From: an uncultured Lachnospiraceae bacterium
GTDB lineage: Bacteria; Bacillota; Clostridia; Lachnospirales; Lachnospiraceae
Direction of reading: 5' to 3'
Length of the DNA: 64,000 bases
Assembly: GCA_910586555.1 (NCBI GenBank)
Contig: CAJUJY010000002.1
Location: forward strand, 1 to 64,000
The position numbers and the translations under genes were made by a program. Below the pieces are notes generated by a model that was not told where the DNA came from, did not search any database, and saw only the letters and a program-made list of their open reading frames with translations. Shown here piece after piece: positions 1-9,025 of this stretch (the first letter of the stretch is position 1; every line of letters begins with the position of its first letter).

Positions 1-58
1 GCCTAATCTGTAGAAAAGATAAAGAATGGCTATGATTATATAATACGAGGAGGTATGT

Positions 59-1876
59 ATGGGTATTTTAAAGAAATCTTATCCCTATTACAAGAAAATT
101 TATGGGATTTTAATTATATGTATATTATTTGGGCTTACGCAAGGAATTATAGGGCTTGTGGAACCCCAGATTGTAACATTAATTGTGGATAATGTAATTA
201 ATCCGGCACTTGGCGCTAAGCCTGTTAAAAACAGCAGTATATTTGCTTTCCTTATAGAAGGCGTGCCTAAAGGCAATTTGTGGCAGATGATGTTTATACT
301 TACAGGAGTATTTCTATTATTCCTGGTTTTATATTTTATAACATTTTATATAAGATGGAATATTGCACATTATTTTTCCATTAAATGTGATAACAAAATA
401 CGTCTTGATGTCCTCCGTAAAATTAATTCCTTTGGCACACCGCTTCTTAAAGAATATAGTACAGGCGATTTAATTACTATTGTAAATTCTGATGCTGAAA
501 ATATCCGCACTTTCCACGTAGCGACTATCCCATTTACCATTGATGCACTTTTTTATATTGTGGTGGCATCATTAATGCTTTCCCGCATTAATATATGGCT
601 TATGCTGCTGCCATTTATGACACTTGTTATTTTTGGCATTATAACCAGGAAGTTTTTAAAACTTTGTGATGAAATGTATGGAAAGCTATGGGAGAAAAAT
701 TCTGCGCTAAATACAGAAACGCAGGAGAGTATTTATGGAATACGGACAATAAAGGCATATGCAAGGGAAGATTTAAGGATAAAAAGGTTTAGTAAAAAAA
801 GCAGGGAAGTAAGGGATTTTTCAACAGGTTTTAGTATAAAACGTTATAAATATTTTCTTGCATTTGACACAACAGACCAGTTTGTAATGCTTGCAAGCAT
901 GGCATTAAGCATATGGCTTGCAGCTAATTTTAAAATGACAAGTGGTGAATATACAGCTTTTCTTACATACCTGCTTTCAATCTGTGGTAATTTTGTGGAT
1001 ATTATTTTTAACCTGGCAGATGCAAGGGAACAAAAAGTAAGTGCAGACAGGCTGTATGGGCTTCTTGATAAAAAAGATGAAATTTCTGCACTTTATGGTA
1101 ATAAAAAAGTATCAAAAACACCACATATTGTAATTTCGCATGTCAGTGCCAAAGCAGATGGCAATGAACTTTTAGATGATGTTTCGCTTGATATCCCATA
1201 TGGGAAAAAGATTGGGATTATGGGAAAGACAGGCAGCGGAAAGTCTGTGCTTCTGCGTGTAATGCAGGCTTTTGAGGAATTTGAAGAAGGAAGCATTATA
1301 ATTGATGGTGCAGATATTAAAGAATACAGCCGTAATGAAATTGCCGGGGCATATGGATATGCAATGCAGAATGTTTTTTTATTTTCAAATTCCATTGCTG
1401 CAAATATAGCTTATTACAATCCAGATGCCAAAGAAGAAGAAATACTTGCCTGTGGGGAAATAGCACAAGTCAGTGAATTTGCAAATAACTTCCCTGATGG
1501 GTATAATACCATAATTGGTGAAAAAGGGTTCGGGCTTTCAGGAGGGCAGAAGCAGCGTGTTGCCATTGCAAGGGCACTTTTGAAAAATGCACCAGTCACA
1601 GTTCTTGATGACTGTACAAGTGCACTTGATATTGAAACAGAAAGCAAAATATTTAAAAGCCTTAACATGCATTTTAAAGATAAAACCCTTGTTATGGCAA
1701 CCCACAGGGCAGTTGCGTTAAGGGATTTTGATGAAATACTGTTCCTTGAAAATGGAAAAGTTATTGAACGGGGCAGTTTTGACAGCCTTATGGAACTAAA
1801 TGGAAGGTATGCAGATATTTACAGGCAGCAGATGGACAAGGAGGTGTTTGTGCGTGGGCAGGAACCTTTATTATGA
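59..1876 (+). CDS. ABC exporter half-transporter with degenerate Walker B
   Basis: A 605-residue fused membrane/ATPase half of a type IV ABC exporter. The N-terminal ~330 residues carry about six membrane segments. The nucleotide-binding domain follows with Walker A (GKTGSGKS, residues 389-396) and a canonical LSGGQ signature. After Walker B the catalytic Glu is replaced by Asp518 (LDDCTSALD). This is the pattern of the degenerate partner in heterodimers such as BmrC/TM287. The next gene supplies the partner with the canonical Glu, and the two reading frames overlap, so they form one transporter. The start ATG follows a strong gaggagg site. Substrate unknown; multidrug or peptide export is the family expectation. 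Confidence 0.9.
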   Translation: MGILKKSYPYYKKIYGILIICILFGLTQGIIGLVEPQIVTLIVDNVINPALGAKPVKNSSIFAFLIEGVPKGNLWQMMFILTGVFLLFLVLYFITFYIRWNIAHYFSIKCDNKIRLDVLRKINSFGTPLLKEYSTGDLITIVNSDAENIRTFHVATIPFTIDALFYIVVASLMLSRINIWLMLLPFMTLVIFGIITRKFLKLCDEMYGKLWEKNSALNTETQESIYGIRTIKAYAREDLRIKRFSKKSREVRDFSTGFSIKRYKYFLAFDTTDQFVMLASMALSIWLAANFKMTSGEYTAFLTYLLSICGNFVDIIFNLADAREQKVSADRLYGLLDKKDEISALYGNKKVSKTPHIVISHVSAKADGNELLDDVSLDIPYGKKIGIMGKTGSGKSVLLRVMQAFEEFEEGSIIIDGADIKEYSRNEIAGAYGYAMQNVFLFSNSIAANIAYYNPDAKEEEILACGEIAQVSEFANNFPDGYNTIIGEKGFGLSGGQKQRVAIARALLKNAPVTVLDDCTSALDIETESKIFKSLNMHFKDKTLVMATHRAVALRDFDEILFLENGKVIERGSFDSLMELNGRYADIYRQQMDKEVFVRGQEPLL

Positions 1877-3656
1877 AGATGAAATATTAGAGGAAAAATT
1901 TAATGGTTTTATGTTTAAACGGCTGTTATCTTATGCAAAAGAATACAGGAAAGATTATATAAAAGCTGCTGTTTTAATGGCAGGAGCAGCTTTTCTGTCA
2001 CTTGTGCCAACAGCAGTTAATATGAAAATTATAAATGAAGTGCTCCCAAAAGACGGGACTGTGCCAGAAGATGCGGCACACCTTGCAGTAATTTTACTAA
2101 GCATATGGATAACATTAAGCCTTGGTTCAGTAATTGCGGACTTCCTGGCTTCAAAAGTATCTACGGCAACAGGCAACAGCATTGTATGCAGGCTCCGGGA
2201 AGATTTATTTAACAAGCTTATGGAATTAAGCTTTGACTACTACGACAGCCGGCCAACAGGGAAAATACTTGTACGTATTACAAACTATACAGATGAAGTT
2301 GCAAGTTTTTTTATAAATAACCTGTTACGTGTAATTGACAGTGTATTAATAATGGCAATTACTGTAGTATGTATATGTTTTGCCGAAATACGCATGGCGG
2401 TAATGGGAATTATTGTAAGCATACCACTTGGGATTTTACTATGGTCTGTTGCAAAAGCCCTTCACCACTATTCACGCATTGACAGGAATAAAATGAGCAA
2501 CAGGACTGCATTTGTTGCAGAAGACATAAACGGGCTCGAAGTAATAAAAGCGTTTAACAGGGAGGCTTTAAATGACCAGATATTTATAGAACTTTCAGAA
2601 AAATACCATAAAGCATTTATGGATACAACAAGGTACAGGGAACTTTTTTTCCCGCTTTCATTTGCAGGGGTAAGAATACTATGCAGTGTTGCAATGTATA
2701 TAACAGCATTATTCATTATTACAAATGGAAGCGGCAAGGAGCTTACATTAGGTGCGTTGGTTGTAATTACAACTTATATGCAGCGTTTTTCCAATGCAGT
2801 CTATACAGTATGCCAGCAGTTACAGTCAGTGGCAGGTATAACCTCTAATATAGAACGTATATTTGAGGTACTTAATACAGAAAGTGACATTAAAGAGAAA
2901 GAAAATGCCACAAAACTTAAAGTTACAAAAGGTGCAGTAGAATTTAAAAATGTAACATTTTCATATATGGAGGGTGTTACAGTCCTTGAAAATATAAACC
3001 TTGTAGTAAAACCTGGGCAGATGGTTGCACTTACAGGGCCTACAGGTGCAGGTAAAACAACAATCGTCAGCCTTTTAAGCCGTTTTTATGATACAGATTC
3101 TGGAAGCATTTTAATTGATGGCACTGATATAAAAGACGTGACACTTAATTCATTAAGGGGAAGTGTAGGTGTTATGATGCAGGATACATTCCTTTTTAGT
3201 GGTGAAATTATTGAAAATATACGTTTTTCAAAACCTGCGGCAACTGATGAAGAATGTATAAATGCTGCTAAGAAAGTATTTGCACATGATTTTATAATGA
3301 AAAAGAAAGAAGGGTACCATACAGTAATATCAGGGGAAGGGACAGGGCTTTCTGCTGGTGAAAGACAGCTTCTTTCATTTGCAAGGCTTATGCTTATGGA
3401 TCCCGATATTATTATACTTGATGAAGCAACAAGCAATATTGACACAGAAACAGAAAAACTGGTACAGAAACTTTTTACAACAGTGCTTAAAGGAAAAACC
3501 TGTTTTATAATAGCACACAGGCTGTCAACAATACAAAATGCAGACAGGATTTTATATATTGGCGGCAAAAGTATAATGGAAGACGGGACACATAAGGAAC
3601 TAATGGAGAAAAAGGGAATGTACTACCAGCTTGCAACAGCAAGGGGAAGGATATAA
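1854..3656 (+). CDS. ABC exporter half-transporter, catalytic partner
   Basis: Second half of the heterodimeric exporter, about 600 residues. The frame is open from 1800, but the best start is GTG 1854, nine bases after AAGGAGG (1838-1844) and inside the end of the upstream gene, giving a 23-bp overlap and translational coupling. Six membrane segments are followed by Walker A (GPTGAGKTT), a variant signature LSAGERQ, and Walker B with catalytic Glu524 (LDEATSNID). Together with the upstream protein (LSGGQ but Asp in Walker B), the pair builds one consensus and one degenerate ATP site, as known for BmrCD/LmrCD-type exporters. Acts in the cytoplasmic membrane. Confidence 0.9.
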   Translation: MGRNLYYEDEILEEKFNGFMFKRLLSYAKEYRKDYIKAAVLMAGAAFLSLVPTAVNMKIINEVLPKDGTVPEDAAHLAVILLSIWITLSLGSVIADFLASKVSTATGNSIVCRLREDLFNKLMELSFDYYDSRPTGKILVRITNYTDEVASFFINNLLRVIDSVLIMAITVVCICFAEIRMAVMGIIVSIPLGILLWSVAKALHHYSRIDRNKMSNRTAFVAEDINGLEVIKAFNREALNDQIFIELSEKYHKAFMDTTRYRELFFPLSFAGVRILCSVAMYITALFIITNGSGKELTLGALVVITTYMQRFSNAVYTVCQQLQSVAGITSNIERIFEVLNTESDIKEKENATKLKVTKGAVEFKNVTFSYMEGVTVLENINLVVKPGQMVALTGPTGAGKTTIVSLLSRFYDTDSGSILIDGTDIKDVTLNSLRGSVGVMMQDTFLFSGEIIENIRFSKPAATDEECINAAKKVFAHDFIMKKKEGYHTVISGEGTGLSAGERQLLSFARLMLMDPDIIILDEATSNIDTETEKLVQKLFTTVLKGKTCFIIAHRLSTIQNADRILYIGGKSIMEDGTHKELMEKKGMYYQLATARGRI

Positions 3657-3670
3657 ACTATATTTGGCAG

Positions 3671-3707
3671 TGCCATGCAGGGTATATACTTTGCATGGCA
3701 TTTTTTT
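3671..3707 (+). terminator. Rho-independent terminator of ABC exporter operon
   Basis: Perfect 9-bp stem (TGCCATGCA / TGCATGGCA) with a 12-nt loop followed by seven T residues, 15 bases after the second ABC gene stop. Confidence 0.9.
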
Positions 3708-3827
3708 GTAAATATTTTAATAAATTTTTTCAGCAAAAAATTTTTTACATGTAATAATTTGCTGTTTTTAATTGTTAATATAGTGAAAGGCCTTTTAAAT
3801 AAAACAGAAGGAGAGGAGTACAGATAA

Positions 3828-4184
3828 ATGGATTATGAACGGATTGTAGAGGAAAACATTGATTTTGTATACAGGACAGCGGTATGTTACTGCAAAAATA
3901 TAAAAGATGCAGAGGACATTGTGCAGAATACATTTTTAAAACTTCTCCAGTCAGGGCAGAAATTCCAGGATAAAGAACATATACGCAGGTGGCTTATAAG
4001 GGTTGCCATAAATGAATGTAAAAATATGTGGAAATTTTACTGGAACAGGAATGTAATTTCCATTGAAACACTGGAATATAAACAGGAAATGGAAAGGACA
4101 GATGAACAAAGAGAATTATTACAGGCAGTTATGGATCTTTCCCCAAAATACCGCATTGTAATCCATTTGTATTATAAAGTATAA
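3828..4184 (+). pseudogene. Truncated ECF sigma factor
   Basis: 118 residues matching the sigma-70 ECF family: region 2 is intact (the AEDIVQNTFLKLL helix, then the IRRWLIRVAINECKN promoter-melting segment). The protein stops just as region 4 begins (LSPKYRIVIHLYY), where functional relatives continue for ~45 residues with the -35-recognition helix-turn-helix. The next frame looks like the tail of an anti-sigma protein, so a deletion most likely removed the 3' end of this gene together with the 5' end of its neighbour. A good ribosome site (ggagagg) precedes the ATG, so a region-2-only fragment could still be made. Promoter recognition should be lost. Confidence 0.75.
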
Positions 4185-4734
4185 AAGTGATAATGAAAGA
4201 TATTTTATGTTACAATATCTGGCAAATGAGCCTGTGGATAAATGTATACTGAATTACCCGCTTCCATCTGGCAATGACAGCCAGATGGAAATTAATATAG
4301 AAGGCAATATACCAGTTTATAATTATGACCTGGAAGCAGAAGATGGCAAAAGCATAAGCAGCTATTACCAGCCATTAAAAATACGCATGTCCAGGCTGTC
4401 AGTAGTGGTATATGGCAAAGATATGGGTTCATTATCTAATAAGGAGTTTTCACCAGATGATAATGAGCGTTTTAAATCAATTATAATGATAGAAAATGAT
4501 GGCAGCAGGAAATCTTTTATTTTTACAGGGGCAAGCGGAGGAGAAATGGGAAAGAAAGCAAAAAAAGATAATCCTGGCTGTGACTATTTTGTATTATCAC
4601 AGCTTTTCTGCCAGCTGGATTTCCATATAGATGACAATGGCAGGCTGCATGGTGAACAATCAGTTACAGGTTTTTCACCAGAAGAATACAAAGGAATAAG
4701 CCTGGTGACAGGAAACGGGGAAACAACATACTAG
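4180..4734 (+). pseudogene. C-terminal remnant of anti-sigma / DUF4179-like protein
   Basis: The frame reads through the junction from about 4162, and the first ATG is 4207 (175 residues). There is no membrane segment or N-terminal sigma-binding region. The content (ISSYYQPLKIRMSRLSVVVYGK, then a polar beta-rich tail) resembles the extracellular C-terminal part of DUF4179-type proteins encoded directly after ECF sigma genes in Clostridia; this family call is from memory of the pattern. No ribosome site precedes ATG 4207. Best read as the leftover 3' end after a deletion that fused it, out of frame, to the truncated sigma gene. Confidence 0.6.
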
Positions 4735-4771
4735 TTTAAATAAACTTGCAATTTATAATACAGAAAAATAA

Positions 4772-4804
4772 AAAGGGCAGCTTGTGTTAAAAAAGCTGCC
4801 CTTT
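4772..4804 (+). terminator. Strong hairpin terminator
   Basis: 12-bp perfect stem AAAGGGCAGCTT / AAGCTGCCCTTT with a 9-nt loop, closing the sigma/anti-sigma remnant region. A-rich before and T-rich after, so it could work in both directions. Confidence 0.8.
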
Positions 4805-4920
4805 CATGTCCTTTTTTGTAATCTTGACAGACAAGGAAAATTTACATACAATAATTTTTAACAGTATTACTTAAAATGCAGATTGCGTATATTTATTATT
4901 TGACGGGCAGGAGGGAAGGC

Positions 4921-6273
4921 ATGGGGAAGCTAAGTAAAAATATAATTATATTGTTACTGTTTTTTATGCTGCCTGTTATTTATACAGGCTGTGCAAAGAA
5001 CAGCAGCAAAAATGGCAAGGATAAAGGTAAGAATACAGGTACTCCTTATACGTCCCCTGGAAATGGGGATATATCACAAAAGGATATTAAAGGGAATGAA
5101 ACAGAAGATAATAACGTGGTTAATAATATAAAAGAAGCCATGCCTGTAGAAGCAGGCATAGAGGTTACAAAGATAGACGGGCTTAGTGAAGGCTTCATAT
5201 GTGGTACAGATGTATCAGATATTAAATCTGAATATGAAAATGGTGTAAAGTACTATGATTTTGAAGGCAGAAATCTTGTATATTCACCAGGTGAAGGCGA
5301 AAAAGGCTTTTTTAATTTTTTAAAAGAGTGTGGCATTAACTGGGTGCGTATACGTGTATGGAACAGCCTGTATAATGAAGAAGACATAAGCTATGGAGGC
5401 GGCAATAATAATTTAGAAACCGCAATGGATATAGGAAAACTTGCAACTGATGCAGGACTCCGTGTATTTATAGACTTCCATTATCCGGACTTCCAGAAAG
5501 GCTGGACAGATTCTGGCAAATACCAGGCACAAGTTAAATGGCAGGATATGGATATAGATGAAAAGTTACAGGCATTTGAAACCTGTACTATTGAAAACCT
5601 GACAAAACTTATAGATTATGGTGTAGATATTGGCATGGTACAGATTGGAAATAAAACTGTAGATTTACTTTCAGGGGAAGAAGACTGTGAAAATATATTA
5701 AGAATTATAAATGAAGGCAGCAAGGCAGTGCACTATGTTGCAGATACAATGGAAAAAGAAATCCTTGTTGCACTTCATTTTACGGATATTAAAGAAACCA
5801 GTTATAAAGACATTGCAGAAAAGTTAAAGGACGGGCAGGCAGATTATGATGTATTTGCAGTTTCTTATTACCCGTTCTTGCATGGCACAACAGAAAGTTT
5901 AACAAATACCATGAAAACAATAGCAGAAGAGTATGGTAAAAAAGTAATGGTTGCAGAAACTTCATATATATATACATTTAAAAATAATAACGGAAATAAA
6001 CAAAGCATTGGGAAAAAGGATAATCTTCCCTTTTTATATGATGTTTCTGTACAAGGGCAGGCGGATGCAGTTGCAGATGTAATACAGGCAGCGGTAAATA
6101 TGGGAGAACAGGGGATTGGCGTTTTCTATGCTGCTTCTTATAAACCTTATAATGCTGTAAAATGGAATGGCAGTCCATTATGGGGTAACCAGGCATTATT
6201 TAACTTTAAAGGCCATCCGCTTGAGTCAGCCTGCATATTTAAGTATGTTTTTACAGGAACGGTAAAAAAATAG
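4921..6273 (+). CDS. GH53-like lipoprotein, acid/base Glu replaced
   Basis: About 450 residues. The start is ATG 4921 after AGGAGG; an upstream ATG at 4876 lacks a site and would spoil the signal peptide. A lipoprotein signal ends IYTGC (Cys24), followed by a polar linker. The rest follows the GH53 endo-beta-1,4-galactanase fold: ADVSDI-like start, INWVRIRVWN, GGGNNN, VFIDFHYPDF and IGMVQIGN. In GH53 the acid/base Glu follows that Asn (GNE), but here the codon is AAA (Lys245). The nucleophile region VMVAETS (Glu346) is present. A normal retaining mechanism is therefore unlikely. It may be a galactan-binding pseudoenzyme or a recently inactivated enzyme. It is surface-anchored, with no sugar transporter beside it. 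Confidence 0.75.
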   Translation: MGKLSKNIIILLLFFMLPVIYTGCAKNSSKNGKDKGKNTGTPYTSPGNGDISQKDIKGNETEDNNVVNNIKEAMPVEAGIEVTKIDGLSEGFICGTDVSDIKSEYENGVKYYDFEGRNLVYSPGEGEKGFFNFLKECGINWVRIRVWNSLYNEEDISYGGGNNNLETAMDIGKLATDAGLRVFIDFHYPDFQKGWTDSGKYQAQVKWQDMDIDEKLQAFETCTIENLTKLIDYGVDIGMVQIGNKTVDLLSGEEDCENILRIINEGSKAVHYVADTMEKEILVALHFTDIKETSYKDIAEKLKDGQADYDVFAVSYYPFLHGTTESLTNTMKTIAEEYGKKVMVAETSYIYTFKNNNGNKQSIGKKDNLPFLYDVSVQGQADAVADVIQAAVNMGEQGIGVFYAASYKPYNAVKWNGSPLWGNQALFNFKGHPLESACIFKYVFTGTVKK

Positions 6274-6405
6274 CATATAACTTAGGGTTTTTTTGTAATA
6301 TTTTATGGGTTGCATTATTGTGCATAAAAGTGTTAATATTTACTTTAGTGCCATGTAGTTATTTTGGCAAAGCTCTGCATAATAAAGAAAGGCATAGGTG
6401 GTGTA

Positions 6406-8814
6406 ATGGTAAAATTATTAAAAAAGAAAAAAGTGGTATTTATAAATAAGTTGTTTATAGCAGCCTGTCTGTTTTTGTCTATCCTTATATCTGTAAATAG
6501 CACAAAGGCAGCAGAGTACAGTGCTTCACTTGAAACAGACCGTGCTAATGGTGTTTGTACATATACTGTAAATGGAATTGATATTTCTGTTATAAAAGAA
6601 ATGACGCTTAAAGTCACTTATAATGATAATCCAGGTGCACCGTCTGGCACACCAGCACCAGGGAATACACCTGGACAGGACAGCACACCTGCGCCATCTG
6701 GCATACCTGGGCAGGACAGCACACCTGCACCATCTGGCACACCTGGACAGGACAGTACACCAGTGCCATCTGGTACACCTGGGCAGGACAGCACACCTGC
6801 ACCATCTGGCACACCTGGACAGGACAGCACACCAGTGCCAGATAATACATCTGTACCAGAGGGCAGCAAAATAAATAATGGGGAAACTGTACCGGCTGGC
6901 AGCAGAGGGAACAGTGCAAATGAAGACAGTACAGGAGATGTAACTGTACTGTTACAAAAAATTACACTTGATGAAAAAAACTGTACTGAAGGTACTTACA
7001 AAGGTACTTTTTCACTTGACAGCCTGGAGAAATATCTGTTTAAAGAATATAAAGTATCATTTATAATGGGTACTGGTACAGAAGGTGCAGAATTACAGGT
7101 AATAGAAGCTGGCATATGTGATTTTTCAATACATAGTGATGCTTATAAACTGGAAGTTACTGGCAACAGGTATGATATAAACAGGTCATTTGTATTCAGG
7201 CCGCAAGTACCAGCGGACGTTCCAGTGCCAGGCACTGGCAATAAAATAAGGCTTGTTGTCTGGAAGAATAAGATTTCAAAGGGGACTGCATGTGGTGTTG
7301 AAAGAGAACTTACAAATGTATCGAAAACATGGGAAACTGATTTATCCACAATATGTAATACATATGGAAAGTATAACGCATCAATAGTCCTTGAAAACAG
7401 GAATATAGAGAAGAACAGCATTATTCTTGCATCATCAGAATTCCAGGTTGCGATTGTTTATTCTAATGTAGGAAGCAAAAAATCTGCATCACTTGAGAAG
7501 AAAAAGTCATTCAGGGTATTTGTTGGTTCACTTAACAGCGGGCTTGGAATAAATAAGGTAAAATTCAGTATATATAATAAGGATAATGAACTTGTGTGCA
7601 GCAAGGCAGGTACACGTAAACCAGAAACAGCATATTATTATGCAGATATAACATTAAAATCATTAGATTATAACCTCCAGGTATATACAGTTAAAGCATC
7701 AGTAACCGATAATGCTGGCAATAAAAGGAATTTATCAAAAACTGGCAAAGTTGATTTAAGGATTGTAAAAGGTACAATAAGTGTAGATAAAAAAGCCAAT
7801 GCCACATGTAAGTTTACACTTTCAGGAGCATACATTCCAGGCAATATTAAAAATGTCAAATTTAATGTATACTCAGTAAATGGTAATAAGAAAAAGTTTT
7901 ATAAAAGATATTTTGGTGTAAATACATCTTCTAAGGATATCTATATTGCAGATATGGCATATTCAGAAAAAGGTAAATATATTGTATATGCCTATGCAAC
8001 TACACAATGGGGAAAAAGCATTTTGCTAAATAAGAAGCCATTTAATGTAAAGAAGTCAGAATTAGGTAAAAATGGCTGGATTTATGAAACATATGCAGGA
8101 CGGGAATATAAATTTTACTACAAAGATAATAAACTTGTAACAGATCTTACAGATATACTTGGTTTAAAAAAAACAGGCAATAACCTGTATCTTGAAATAA
8201 ACAGGGCAGCAGGATGTGTGACAGCATATGCATATGACAGTGAAAAAAAAGCTTATATAATACCTGTAAAATCCTTTACTGTTTCAGTAGGCAGGGATGT
8301 AAGCAGTACAGGCACATCTGCTTCACTTAATACAAATTCTTCATTTACACCGCTTGGTTCATACTCTGTATCAAGCAATGGCACATCTGTTAAATATACA
8401 TTAAAACCAATGTATGAGCCAGATGGAAGCATAGTATATGCCAGATGGGCTACACATATAGTAGGCAATGTTTATTTCCATGCGGTTGCAGTAGGAAGCC
8501 AGTCACACTATGCCCTGAACCCTTCAACTTATAACAGGCTTGGTTATCCTGCTTCTGCCGGGTGTGTGCGCATGACAGTTGCAGATGCAAAATGGATATA
8601 TGACTATGCCCCGGCAGGCACAAAAGTAAATATTGTACAAGGGAGTTCTTCAAAACCTGGGCCTTTAGGTAAAAACCCTACAATAACAGTTGACTCCACA
8701 ATCCATTATGACCCTACAGACCCTGAAGTGCCAACATCAAGGAAAAAAGCAGATTATAGTGCAGGACATATAAGTGGTTATATGACAAGTACAGGAAAAA
8801 AAGTAGGCTATTAA
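6406..8814 (+). CDS. L,D-transpeptidase (YkuD) surface protein with repeat linker
   Basis: 802 residues from ATG 6406 (AGGTGG upstream; the frame is also open from a TTG at 6364). A signal peptide is followed by a short beta region interrupted by a Pro/Thr/Ser linker of ~12-residue repeats, then two or more beta-sandwich modules like the GBS Bsp repeat (FRVFVGSLNSG.. / KVDLRIVKGTIS..). The C-terminal YkuD domain has the catalytic signature SAGCVRM (Cys720) and an upstream His in YFHAVAVG. The family forms 3-3 peptidoglycan cross-links or attaches proteins to the wall from outside the membrane. The HG of the usual HGT motif is modified (FHAV), but the SxGCxR core is intact. Confidence 0.85.
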   Translation: MVKLLKKKKVVFINKLFIAACLFLSILISVNSTKAAEYSASLETDRANGVCTYTVNGIDISVIKEMTLKVTYNDNPGAPSGTPAPGNTPGQDSTPAPSGIPGQDSTPAPSGTPGQDSTPVPSGTPGQDSTPAPSGTPGQDSTPVPDNTSVPEGSKINNGETVPAGSRGNSANEDSTGDVTVLLQKITLDEKNCTEGTYKGTFSLDSLEKYLFKEYKVSFIMGTGTEGAELQVIEAGICDFSIHSDAYKLEVTGNRYDINRSFVFRPQVPADVPVPGTGNKIRLVVWKNKISKGTACGVERELTNVSKTWETDLSTICNTYGKYNASIVLENRNIEKNSIILASSEFQVAIVYSNVGSKKSASLEKKKSFRVFVGSLNSGLGINKVKFSIYNKDNELVCSKAGTRKPETAYYYADITLKSLDYNLQVYTVKASVTDNAGNKRNLSKTGKVDLRIVKGTISVDKKANATCKFTLSGAYIPGNIKNVKFNVYSVNGNKKKFYKRYFGVNTSSKDIYIADMAYSEKGKYIVYAYATTQWGKSILLNKKPFNVKKSELGKNGWIYETYAGREYKFYYKDNKLVTDLTDILGLKKTGNNLYLEINRAAGCVTAYAYDSEKKAYIIPVKSFTVSVGRDVSSTGTSASLNTNSSFTPLGSYSVSSNGTSVKYTLKPMYEPDGSIVYARWATHIVGNVYFHAVAVGSQSHYALNPSTYNRLGYPASAGCVRMTVADAKWIYDYAPAGTKVNIVQGSSSKPGPLGKNPTITVDSTIHYDPTDPEVPTSRKKADYSAGHISGYMTSTGKKVGY
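6643..6846 (+). repeat. 36-bp tandem repeats encoding a PSGTPGQDSTPA linker
   Basis: Five to six imperfect 36-bp units inside the L,D-transpeptidase gene, each encoding a 12-residue unit of the form SGTPGQDSTPAP. Differences between units are mostly single-base (Ala/Val, Thr/Ile). This is expected to be a flexible wall-spanning spacer whose length can vary by slippage. Long overlapping open frames on the other strand here are products of the repeat. Confidence 0.9.
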
Positions 8815-8827
8815 TACTTAATATAAA

Positions 8828-8868
8828 AACAGGTGTTGCATAATAAGTACCAATATGTGACACCTGTT
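8828..8868 (+). terminator. Hairpin after L,D-transpeptidase gene
   Basis: AACAGGTGT / ACACCTGTT stem with a further, partly G-U paired inner extension, 14 bases after the stop; followed by a modest T-rich stretch. Probable terminator. Confidence 0.55.
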
Positions 8869-8887
8869 ACTGCTTTTCTCCTTCTGG

Positions 8888-8938
8888 GCGTAAAAAAGAC
8901 GCATGGTTTACAATTTACTGTTCCATGCGCTTTTACGC
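8888..8938 (-). terminator. Terminator for the minus-strand accessory genes
   Basis: Nested stem GCGTAAAA..GCATGG / CCATGC..TTTTACGC. Read on the minus strand, the GCGCATGG/CCATGCGTC stem is followed by TTTTTT, a classical terminator for the XRE gene. It may be bidirectional. Confidence 0.65.
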
Positions 8939-9025
8939 TGTTAATTTGATATTAAAATATTTACCGTCCAACTCGATTGCGCTTCCAACAACAAAAGCAA
9001 CCAATTCATATGAATTTTTCGTATA

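Noticed and set aside
3..35. Possible C-terminal codons (LICRKDKEWL, then TGA) of an upstream gene
   Set aside because: Only eleven codons are visible; cannot be distinguished from chance.
6614..6919. Open frames on the opposite strand of the L,D-transpeptidase linker
   Set aside because: Shadow frames produced by the 36-bp repeat unit; low-complexity translations.
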